A DNA stretch of 11,422 bases, from the NCBI GenBank assembly GCA_934219025.1, contig CAKQDG010000076.1, positions 1 to 11,422 of the forward strand. The letters run 5' to 3'. The first letter of the stretch is position 1. Each line of letters opens with the position of its first letter. Positions 1 through 6,299 of this stretch are shown in pieces. This DNA is from an uncultured Prevotella sp. Lineage in GTDB: Bacteria > Bacteroidota > Bacteroidia > Bacteroidales > Bacteroidaceae. Made by a program: the position numbers and the translations under genes. Below the pieces are notes generated by a model. It searched no databases. It was not told where the DNA came from and saw only the letters and a program-made list of their open reading frames with translations.

Positions 1-46
1 TCATCAACAAATAATCAGATTTGCTGTTGAACCAAGCATACAGTAA
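1..46 (+). CDS. 3' end of an upstream gene (partial, tentative)
   Basis: Reading from base 2, one frame is open to a TAA at 44-46 and gives the C-terminal residues HQQIIRFAVEPSIQ. The stop lies one base before the stem of a strong + strand terminator, which is where a gene end would be expected. The other two + frames stop earlier (TGA at 28-30, TAA at 12-14). Fourteen residues are too few to identify a family, so no function is proposed. The call rests only on the open frame and the adjoining terminator. Confidence 0.35.
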   Translation, partial: HQQIIRFAVEPSIQ

Positions 47-47
47 T

Positions 48-89
48 AATCCCTCTCGTATTTCCACATGAATACGTGAGGGATTTTTT
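48..89 (+). terminator. Intrinsic (rho-independent) terminator
   Basis: A 15-bp stem with one internal mismatch (left arm 48-62, right arm 71-85) encloses an 8-base loop (63-70). It is followed by, and partly merges with, six T residues at 84-89. The core of the stem is CCCTC pairing with GAGGG. The T-run lies on the + strand only, so it ends transcription coming from the left and isolates the promoter at 121-151 from it. Confidence 0.85.
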
Positions 90-120
90 ATTGCCAATAA
101 AAGAAATATAACGACAAGAC

Positions 121-151
121 TTTGCATTTCAAATTATAATATGTATTTTTG
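121..151 (+). promoter_or_regulatory. Bacteroidota-type promoter of the AAA-ATPase-like gene
   Basis: A -33 box TTTG (121-124) and a -7 box TATTTTTG (144-151) are separated by 19 bp. This matches the primary sigma factor consensus of Bacteroidota, TTTG then about 19-21 bp then TAnnTTTG. Transcription would start about 5-7 bases after the -7 box, leaving a leader of roughly 20 bases before the ATG at 177. It sits directly after the terminator, so the downstream gene has its own transcription unit. Confidence 0.8.
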
Positions 152-176
152 TACTTAAGATAAAAGATACAAAGAT

Positions 177-1757
177 ATGGCAAACATCAACAACCGCAAA
201 TTGCCAGCTGGCATACAGTCGTTCAAAGTGATCAGAGAGCAAGGTTATCTCTATGTTGACAAGACTGATATAATATGGAACTTGGCGAACAACAGCAACA
301 AATACAACTATCTGAGTCGCCCACGACGTTTCGGCAAATCTTTGCTAGTCGACACATTACAAATGTATCTTGAAGGAAGAAAGGACCTGTTCGAGGGACT
401 GAAGATCATGCCGTTGGAAAAAGAATGGCGGCAGCATCCTGTCATCCGTCTCGACATGAGTCGCGGAGGAGCAAATGCCGAAGCTCTGCGCTCTTATCTG
501 AACCAGTGCTTCAAAGACTACGAAGAGAAATACTCCATAACTCCCGACCCCACTGCTCATCTTGCCGACCGTTTCCACGCCATCATCAAAACCGCCTACA
601 AGCAGACCGGCTTGCAGGTGGCAATACTCATCGACGAATATGACTCACCACTGCAACATTCGTGGCACACTACCGAGCACTACCGATGCACCGAGGTGTA
701 TCGCGAGGTGTTTGCCATACTTAAAGCCGACGACGAGTATGAACGGCTAGTCTTTATCACGGGCATCACCAAATTCACACAGATTTCCCTGTTCTCTGTT
801 ATGAATAATCTCACCAACATCAGTTTCGAACCAGAATATGCAGCCGTCTGTGGAATCACGGAGCAGGAAATAAAGGACAACTTCAAGCCGGAGTTGGAAC
901 GGATGGGAGAAGAGAACGGATGGTCTTTGCAACAGACACACGACAAACTGAAGGACTACTACGACGGCTACCATTTCAGTCGCCGCAACATGGTTGACGT
1001 CTACAACCCATACAGCCTTATCAATGCCCTTGCCACCCAAGAACTCAGGAATTATTGGGCTGCATCGGGAGCAACGTCACTTATTCCAAAGTTTGTCGAC
1101 AACATGGAGCTTCGACTAAAAGACTTCGGGCACTGCCGCATATTGCGAAACATATTGGAAACATCCGATGTAACAGGTGGTGGCGCAGAACTGTTTCTAT
1201 ATCAGTCGGGATATCTGACAATCAAGGAATACGACGAGTTTGGCTATATTCTCGGTTTTCCAAACGAGGAAGTGAAACAAGCCCTCTACGAAACGGTTCT
1301 TCCAGCTTTGACATTGCGAAAAGAAAGCGATATACAATCCATACAGGCAAACCTGTATGCACAAATAGGAATGGGACAGGTTGACGATGCTATGAAATCG
1401 CTAAAGGCTCTCGTTGCCGACGTGCCATACAGCAACAAAAAATTGGCTTCCATAGACATGGAGGAACGCTATCGCCTCATCATCAGCACGATATTCAACG
1501 CCATAGGACTAAAAGTGGAAGTGGAGCACATGCTTGCCACAGGACGAATAGACATGATCGTGCAGACATCCCGATATATCTATGTCATCGAACTGAAACT
1601 GCGAAATAACGGCGGTAAAGATGCCGCTATGCAGCAAATCAGCAGCCGTCAATACCTTGAACCTTTCAAGGCAGACAAACGAAAGGTCATAGGACTTGGC
1701 ATTGAGCTTGACGAAGAAGGAAAAGGACTGTTAAACTGGGGGTTCAACGAAGTATAA
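177..1757 (+). CDS. AAA-ATPase-like / DUF1703 PD-(D/E)XK nuclease-fold protein
   Basis: This is a 526-residue protein, full length for the Bacteroidota family that joins an AAA-ATPase-like domain (PF09820) to a C-terminal DUF1703 nuclease-fold domain (PF08011). The N-terminus (about residues 8-30, with YVDKT) and the P-loop-like RPRRFGKS (48-55) are family hallmarks. A Walker B-like strand ends in LIDEYD (to 156). Near the C-terminus, D459 and E472-L-K474 form the D-x12-E-x-K catalytic signature of PD-(D/E)XK nucleases, so the nuclease site looks intact. The P-loop departs from the classic GxxxxGK[ST] form, as is usual in this family. The biological role is not established; members occur in many copies per genome. 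The ATG at 177 follows an A-rich leader and a good promoter. The codons are richer in C and G at third positions than those of the hsd genes downstream. No partner gene is coupled to it. Confidence 0.9.
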   Translation: MANINNRKLPAGIQSFKVIREQGYLYVDKTDIIWNLANNSNKYNYLSRPRRFGKSLLVDTLQMYLEGRKDLFEGLKIMPLEKEWRQHPVIRLDMSRGGANAEALRSYLNQCFKDYEEKYSITPDPTAHLADRFHAIIKTAYKQTGLQVAILIDEYDSPLQHSWHTTEHYRCTEVYREVFAILKADDEYERLVFITGITKFTQISLFSVMNNLTNISFEPEYAAVCGITEQEIKDNFKPELERMGEENGWSLQQTHDKLKDYYDGYHFSRRNMVDVYNPYSLINALATQELRNYWAASGATSLIPKFVDNMELRLKDFGHCRILRNILETSDVTGGGAELFLYQSGYLTIKEYDEFGYILGFPNEEVKQALYETVLPALTLRKESDIQSIQANLYAQIGMGQVDDAMKSLKALVADVPYSNKKLASIDMEERYRLIISTIFNAIGLKVEVEHMLATGRIDMIVQTSRYIYVIELKLRNNGGKDAAMQQISSRQYLEPFKADKRKVIGLGIELDEEGKGLLNWGFNEV

Positions 1758-1851
1758 ACGGGACTTTAAAAAAATAATTTCTTTTTTCGCCTTTTAAACA
1801 AAAACAACAATGGCCGCCAATACTTGATATCAACAATTAAAGCATCCCATA

Positions 1852-2001
1852 ATGCGAATGAAAGACTACATCCGCCTTACCGGCATCTCCCGCACCCAGG
1901 CATCCATCGAACTGAAGGAATACCGCAGCAGACCGGATGCCAAGATAGACTACATGGGCAAGGGAGCAGGACCCGTGTATGTGAGGAAGAAAAGCATTTG
2001 A
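1852..2001 (+). CDS. Small helix-turn-helix-like protein, possibly a gene remnant
   Basis: A 49-codon frame begins with two closely spaced ATGs (1852 and 1858) and ends in TGA at 1999-2001. The peptide contains LTGISRTQASIELKEY, which reads like a helix-turn-helix recognition segment, then a basic, glycine-rich tail ending GPVYVRKK, as in a small winged helix. Codon use is G/C-rich (many CGC, ACC, GGC, AAG), unlike the AT-rich non-coding DNA around it, which argues that it is or was coding. The same frame continues upstream to an A-rich ATG at 1810, interrupted only by TGA at 1825-1827, so the intact ancestor may have been 63 codons. I do not recognise the family. The roughly 450 bases between the ATPase-like gene and hsdM hold nothing else beyond this frame and the hsdM promoter. 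Confidence 0.4.
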   Translation: MRMKDYIRLTGISRTQASIELKEYRSRPDAKIDYMGKGAGPVYVRKKSI

Positions 2002-2120
2002 TAAAATTCAACATTGTTCTTCAAAGCCTGAGCTTAAATTAATACTACGGGAAATACTGTTTCAAATATAATCTGCAAGGATTTAAAATACAATACGAGT
2101 ACTTTTACAAAAAAATCATG

Positions 2121-2128
2121 TATATTTG
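2121..2128 (+). promoter_or_regulatory. Putative -7 box of the hsd operon promoter
   Basis: TATATTTG matches the Bacteroidota -7 consensus TAnnTTTG exactly. No TTTG lies 19-21 bp upstream (that spot reads AGTAC, with CTTTTAC slightly closer), so the -33 half is weak. Seven A residues (2109-2115) lie just upstream. A 10-bp perfect palindrome, ACATGCATGT (2130-2139), covers the expected start site and could be an operator, though this is speculative. The predicted leader before the hsdM ATG is about 75-80 bases. Confidence 0.55.
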
Positions 2129-2211
2129 CACATGCATGTTGAATACTCAATCAAACAAAAGATATAAAGCTGAAACAATATTTAGCTGTGAATTTCCTAA
2201 AAAATTATCAT

Positions 2212-5013
2212 ATGAACAAGCAACAACTCGCAAATAAAATATGGGCATCTGCTAATAAGATGCGTTCCAAGATAGAGGCTAATGAATATAAGGATTATAT
2301 CCTTGGATTCATTTTCTATAAGTTCCTTTCAGAGCAAGAGGTAAGACTTGCTAAGGATACTGATTTTACAGATGCTGATTTACACCAACTCAAAGAGGAG
2401 GATGGGGAAATAGTCAAGTGGGTGCAGAGTAAATTAGGCTATTTCATAGCATACGATAATCTTTATTCTACATGGATGGATAAGGATTTTGACTTTCAAA
2501 TAGTTAATGTTCGTGATGCCTTATCTGCTTTTACACGATTGATATCGCCAACCCACAAGAAAGTTTTCTCTGGCATATTTGACACCTTGCAAACAGGTTT
2601 GAAGAAGTTAGGAACTTCCGATGCAGAACAGACTCGTGCAGTGAGCGACCTTCTGTCTTTGATTAAAGATATACCAATGAACGGAAAGCAAGACTACGAT
2701 GTGCTTGGTTTCATTTATGAGTATCTCATTAGTCAGTTTGCAGCCAATGCTGGTAAGAAAGCTGGTGAGTTCTATACTCCCCATGAGGTTTCTTTGCTGA
2801 TGTCTGAGATAGTGGCTTACCATCTTCAGGACCGTTCTCAGATAGAAATTTATGATCCGACAAGTGGCTCTGGTTCTCTTCTTATCAATATAGGTAAGTC
2901 GGTGGCTCGTCATATCCAACAAGATAACTGCATCAAGTATTATGCGCAAGAGTTAAAACAGAACACTTACAACCTTACTCGTATGAATCTTGTCATGCGT
3001 GGCATTGTTCCTGACAATATTATTGCTAGGAATGGAGATACATTAAAGGATGATTGGCCTTATTTTGACGAGAATGATAAAGAGAACACTTACCATCCTC
3101 TACATGTAGATGCTGTTGTTAGTAATCCGCCATATTCACAGAGTTGGACTCCACCACGTAAGTCGAAGAATGGAGAAATGGGAGAGGTTGACCCGCGATT
3201 TGATGACTATGGCATTGCTCCAAAAGGCAAAGCGGACTATGCCTTCTTGCTTCATGACTTGTATCATTTGAAGACAGATGGTATAATGACAATCGTATTA
3301 CCTCATGGTGTTCTTTTCCGTGGAGATGCTGGTGATGGAACAGAGGAGAATACTGGTGATGGCTCTGAGGGCAGCATACGCAGGCAGTTGATAGAAAATG
3401 ATAACATTGAGGCAATCATTGGTTTGCCAGCCGATATATTCTTTGGTACAGGCATCCCTACCATAGTTATGGTGTTGCGTAAGTCTCGCCCTACGAGTGA
3501 TATACTTATCATTGATGCTTCCAAGGGATGTAAAAAAGAAGGTAAGAAGAACAAATTGCGTGCTTCCGACATCAAGCGTATTGTGGATACTTACATCTCC
3601 AAGAAAGAAGAACCAAAGTTCTCCCGATTGGTTTCTAAGGACGAGATTCGTGCCAATGGATATAACCTCAATATTCCTCGATATGTCAATTCTTCGGATG
3701 ATGTGGAAACTTGGGATTTGTATGCTACTATGTTTGGTGGTGTGCCAAAGACAGAACTTGCTGCGATGGATGAGTATTGGGATGCTTTTGCTGGCTTAAA
3801 GAACTCTCTTTTCAAAATGACCGAAACTCCACAGACAGAGTTTAAGGTAACTGATATTCGTGGGACGGTAGAAAATCATCCTTCAGTGCTTGGCTTCAAG
3901 AATTTGTTTTCAGAAAAGTTTGGTGGCTTTAGCGAAATGTTACATCATCGTTTGCTCGACAATATGCAGTCTCTGAATATTGCCGCTGAGGAGGATGCCA
4001 TTACTTCGTATATATTCAAGCAGTTGGAGCAAATGCCACTTGTTGACCGCTTTGAGGCTTATCAATTATTTGCAGACAAATGGCAAACCATTTCGCAGGA
4101 TTTAGAAATTATCCAGTCGGAAGGATTTGAGGCAACTCGTGTGGTGGATGCCAATTTGGTTGTCAAGAAGAAGGATGATAAGGAATACGAGGTGCAAGAT
4201 GGTTGGATAGGACGTATCTTACCATTTGAACTTGTGCAGACTGCATTCTTGAAATCAGAATGGCAGGCTCTTCGTAATAAGGAAGAGCGACTTGAGATTG
4301 TTGGCTCGGAGACGGAAGAAACATTGGGTGAGTTGGCTGATGATGAGCGTGATGGCATAACCAATGATGATGGTGTGCTCGACAAAAAAGCTCTTGAAGC
4401 TAAACTTGCCGAGGCTTTGGAAGACGTGGAAACTCCTGAGATAATTACGCTCAATGAATATCTCTTGCTCTCAAAGAAGAAAGATAAGTTGGCTTTTATT
4501 GCAGCGCATAACGAGATAAGTTGGGAGAGTGTAGCTGCAGGTAAGGATGGAACATACGGAAAGGCAGCTGTCAATACGCTCATCAGCCATTATCGTGCAG
4601 GTTTTGATTTTCCAGAAAACTCTTATGAGGCAAATCTGATAAAAATTAGCCGCTTGTTGAATGAGACTAAGGTTTTGAAGTCTGAGATAAAGAATGATGC
4701 CGTGGCATTGCATGAACATACCAAGGATACGATTGAGCAAGAGTTGTCTGACGAAGATGTTATGTCTTTATTATCCATCAAGTGGATAGAAAGTCTTTGT
4801 GCCCATTTGACAACGTTGCCTCAGACTATCATAGATGAGTTTATTGGCAAGCTTGTTGCTTTACAGAAGAAGTATGCCACTACGCTTGTGGATTTGGAGC
4901 ATGATATTCACGATGCTTCCATACAGCTTGCTGATATGATAGATGAGTTGACTGGTAATGAATTTGATATGGCTGCATTGCAGGAGTTTAAGAAAGTTTT
5001 AGTAAATTCATAA
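2212..5013 (+). CDS. hsdM: Type I restriction-modification methyltransferase subunit HsdM, long form
   Basis: HsdM transfers a methyl group from S-adenosylmethionine to N6 of adenine in the site chosen by HsdS; two HsdM with one HsdS form the methylase core. In ATG-2212 numbering, the N-terminal helical domain (about 1-160, with YILGFIFYKF) is followed by GEFYTP (185-190), the SAM-binding motif I DPTSGSGSLL (215-224) and the catalytic motif IV NPPY (305-308). All are intact. A GTG at 2188 would add eight residues (MNFLKNYH), but the ATG at 2212 starts directly at the conserved MNKQQLANKIW beginning of the family and is preferred. At 933 residues it is far longer than the classical 520-530. 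The extra C-terminal part (about 500-933) is charged and helical, with an acidic stretch near 690-740, as in the long HsdM variants. It is the first gene of the hsd operon. Confidence 0.95.
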   Translation: MNKQQLANKIWASANKMRSKIEANEYKDYILGFIFYKFLSEQEVRLAKDTDFTDADLHQLKEEDGEIVKWVQSKLGYFIAYDNLYSTWMDKDFDFQIVNVRDALSAFTRLISPTHKKVFSGIFDTLQTGLKKLGTSDAEQTRAVSDLLSLIKDIPMNGKQDYDVLGFIYEYLISQFAANAGKKAGEFYTPHEVSLLMSEIVAYHLQDRSQIEIYDPTSGSGSLLINIGKSVARHIQQDNCIKYYAQELKQNTYNLTRMNLVMRGIVPDNIIARNGDTLKDDWPYFDENDKENTYHPLHVDAVVSNPPYSQSWTPPRKSKNGEMGEVDPRFDDYGIAPKGKADYAFLLHDLYHLKTDGIMTIVLPHGVLFRGDAGDGTEENTGDGSEGSIRRQLIENDNIEAIIGLPADIFFGTGIPTIVMVLRKSRPTSDILIIDASKGCKKEGKKNKLRASDIKRIVDTYISKKEEPKFSRLVSKDEIRANGYNLNIPRYVNSSDDVETWDLYATMFGGVPKTELAAMDEYWDAFAGLKNSLFKMTETPQTEFKVTDIRGTVENHPSVLGFKNLFSEKFGGFSEMLHHRLLDNMQSLNIAAEEDAITSYIFKQLEQMPLVDRFEAYQLFADKWQTISQDLEIIQSEGFEATRVVDANLVVKKKDDKEYEVQDGWIGRILPFELVQTAFLKSEWQALRNKEERLEIVGSETEETLGELADDERDGITNDDGVLDKKALEAKLAEALEDVETPEIITLNEYLLLSKKKDKLAFIAAHNEISWESVAAGKDGTYGKAAVNTLISHYRAGFDFPENSYEANLIKISRLLNETKVLKSEIKNDAVALHEHTKDTIEQELSDEDVMSLLSIKWIESLCAHLTTLPQTIIDEFIGKLVALQKKYATTLVDLEHDIHDASIQLADMIDELTGNEFDMAALQEFKKVLVNS

Positions 5014-5018
5014 GGAGG
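5013..5018 (+). promoter_or_regulatory. Strong Shine-Dalgarno site deciding the hsdS start
   Basis: AGGAGG begins in the last base of the hsdM stop codon. It is one base from the ATG at 5020 but seven bases from the in-frame ATG at 5026, which is the proper spacing, so 5026 is the likely start. Such a perfect site is unusual here; the other genes in the window have A-rich leaders without one. It suggests reinitiation by ribosomes finishing hsdM. Confidence 0.7.
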
Positions 5019-5025
5019 AATGGCT

Positions 5026-6279
5026 ATGGATAAAAATAAGAAAGTTCCAGAAATAAGATTTAAGGGATTTGAAGGTATATGGGAAGAGATACCTCTTAGT
5101 GAATATCTCAGTGTATCCAATGAAAAGAATGCCTTAAACGCATATAATAAATATGACATATATTCTGTATCAAGAGAATATGGTGTGGTAAATCAAATAG
5201 AATATCAAGGCAAGTCTTTTGCTGGTGCGTCTTTGACTGGCTATGGCGTAGTTCATACTTGGGATGTGGTTTATACCAAATCTCCGTTGAAGTTGCAACC
5301 TTATGGTATAATCAAAACAAATAAGTCGCAAGACGGAATAGTTTCTGCTCTATATGGAGTCTTTACTCCTAATGATAAAGTTGATTCGAGTTTTGTACAA
5401 ACGTATTTTGAACTTGACCAAAGACTGAATGACTATTTGCGTCCTTTGGTTAATAAGGGAGCAAAAAATACATTATTGATAAGTGACGAAGATGCGGTAA
5501 AAGGAAAAGTCGTATTTCCGAAGAAAGATGAACAAGAGAAATTAGTCAAAATGTTCAATACCCTTGATTCTCTTATCCGCAAACTTGAACAGAAGTTAGA
5601 TAAGTTACGCAATATCAAGCAATCGCTTCTCAATCAGATGTTTGTAAATGTTAATAGGGGGGGGTACGCGCCGCTAATTAGATTTAAAGAGTATGATGAT
5701 AAGTGGACTATGTTGACATTAAATGATATATCTGAAAGAGTGACGAGGAAGAATTCTAATAATGAATCCTCCTTGCCTCTAACAATTTCTGCTCAGTATG
5801 GGTTGGTAAACCAAAACGATTTTTTCAACAGTCGTATAGCGAGTAAAGATGTTTCTGGATATTATTTGATCAAACAGGGGGAGTTTGCTTATAATAAAAG
5901 TACTTCTGATGGTTATCCTGTTGGTGCTGTTAAAAGATTAGACAAATATGATATGGGAGTCCTTTCTACTTTATATATAATATTTGCATTGAATAAAAAC
6001 AAAATGAATAGCGACTTCTTATCTGCTTTCTTTGAGACGGATAAATGGTATGAGCACATAAGTCAACGTGCAGCAGAAGGTGCAAGAAACCATGGGTTGT
6101 TAAATATATCGTCAGAAGACTTTTTAGACTTAAAAATCTTTGCGCCAAAATCTAAAAATGAGCAAGCCTTGGTTGCTGAGTATGTTTCGGCATTGGATAG
6201 GCTCGTAGGAGGAACTTCTACCAAGCTTACCAAACTCCGTACAATGAAGCAATCATTGCTTCAAAAAATGTTTGTATAA
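5026..6279 (+). CDS. hsdS: Type I restriction-modification specificity subunit HsdS with poly-G switch
   Basis: HsdS holds two target-recognition domains (TRDs), each reading one half of a bipartite DNA site, separated by helical conserved segments that bind HsdM. The 417-residue protein is a clear internal duplication. Half 1 begins PEIRFKGFEGIW (8-19) and ends KQSLLNQMFV (198-207). Half 2 begins PLIRFKEYDDKW (216-227) and ends KQSLLQKMFV (408-417). Both TRDs carry a YGxVNQ motif. The helical spacer at about 175-207 (LDSLIRKLEQKLDKLRNIKQ) is the central conserved region. Eight G residues encode R211-G-G213 exactly between the halves, and a one-base change in either direction stops translation within a few codons, leaving a single-TRD subunit of 216 or 218 residues. 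In this copy the gene is open, so the bipartite form is made. The gap to hsdM is 12 bases and to hsdR 20 bases. Confidence 0.95.
   Translation: MDKNKKVPEIRFKGFEGIWEEIPLSEYLSVSNEKNALNAYNKYDIYSVSREYGVVNQIEYQGKSFAGASLTGYGVVHTWDVVYTKSPLKLQPYGIIKTNKSQDGIVSALYGVFTPNDKVDSSFVQTYFELDQRLNDYLRPLVNKGAKNTLLISDEDAVKGKVVFPKKDEQEKLVKMFNTLDSLIRKLEQKLDKLRNIKQSLLNQMFVNVNRGGYAPLIRFKEYDDKWTMLTLNDISERVTRKNSNNESSLPLTISAQYGLVNQNDFFNSRIASKDVSGYYLIKQGEFAYNKSTSDGYPVGAVKRLDKYDMGVLSTLYIIFALNKNKMNSDFLSAFFETDKWYEHISQRAAEGARNHGLLNISSEDFLDLKIFAPKSKNEQALVAEYVSALDRLVGGTSTKLTKLRTMKQSLLQKMFV
5605..6276 (+). repeat. Duplicated conserved segments flanking hsdS TRD2
   Basis: The segment ending half 1 (5605-5646) and the segment ending half 2 (6235-6276) encode nearly the same 14 residues, LRxxKQSLLxxMFV, and share the exact words AAGCAATC and ATGTTTGTA. 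The starts of the two halves (5047 onward and 5671 onward) share AGATTTAA and encode P-x-I-R-F-K. These are the conserved regions of HsdS seen twice. They could also serve as short homology for TRD exchange, but no second hsdS copy lies in this window. Confidence 0.6.
5657..5664 (+). repeat. Poly-G tract (G8) in hsdS, predicted phase-variation site
   Basis: Eight consecutive G residues lie in a gene that is otherwise AT-rich, at codons 211-213 of hsdS. Length 8 keeps the reading frame. With seven, the frame runs into TAA at 5675-5677; with nine, into TAG at 5679-5681. Homopolymeric G runs of this size are prone to slipped-strand mispairing. The short GC-rich context just after it (TACGCGCCGC) sets it apart from surrounding sequence. 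It is the only long G or C run noticed in the window. Confidence 0.85.
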
Positions 6280-6299
6280 CGAGTAAAAATTAAAACGAT

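Noticed and set aside
1765..1799. Inverted repeat TTTAAAA ... TTTTAAA after the ATPase-like gene, considered as a terminator.
   Set aside because: The arms are only A/T, short and without a GC stem, so stable hairpin formation is doubtful.
2109..2115. A7 run just upstream of the hsd -7 box, considered as a promoter-spacing phase switch.
   Set aside because: Short A runs are common in such AT-rich DNA and the -33 box is not clear, so a spacing effect cannot be argued.
2188..2211. GTG start for hsdM at 2188, adding eight residues.
   Set aside because: The ATG at 2212 coincides with the conserved family N-terminus; the eight extra residues look like untranslated leader.
4062..4583. A 173-codon open frame on the minus strand inside hsdM.
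   Set aside because: It is a shadow of hsdM codon use: serine- and leucine-rich, without recognisable domains, and fully inside a gene with clear family motifs.
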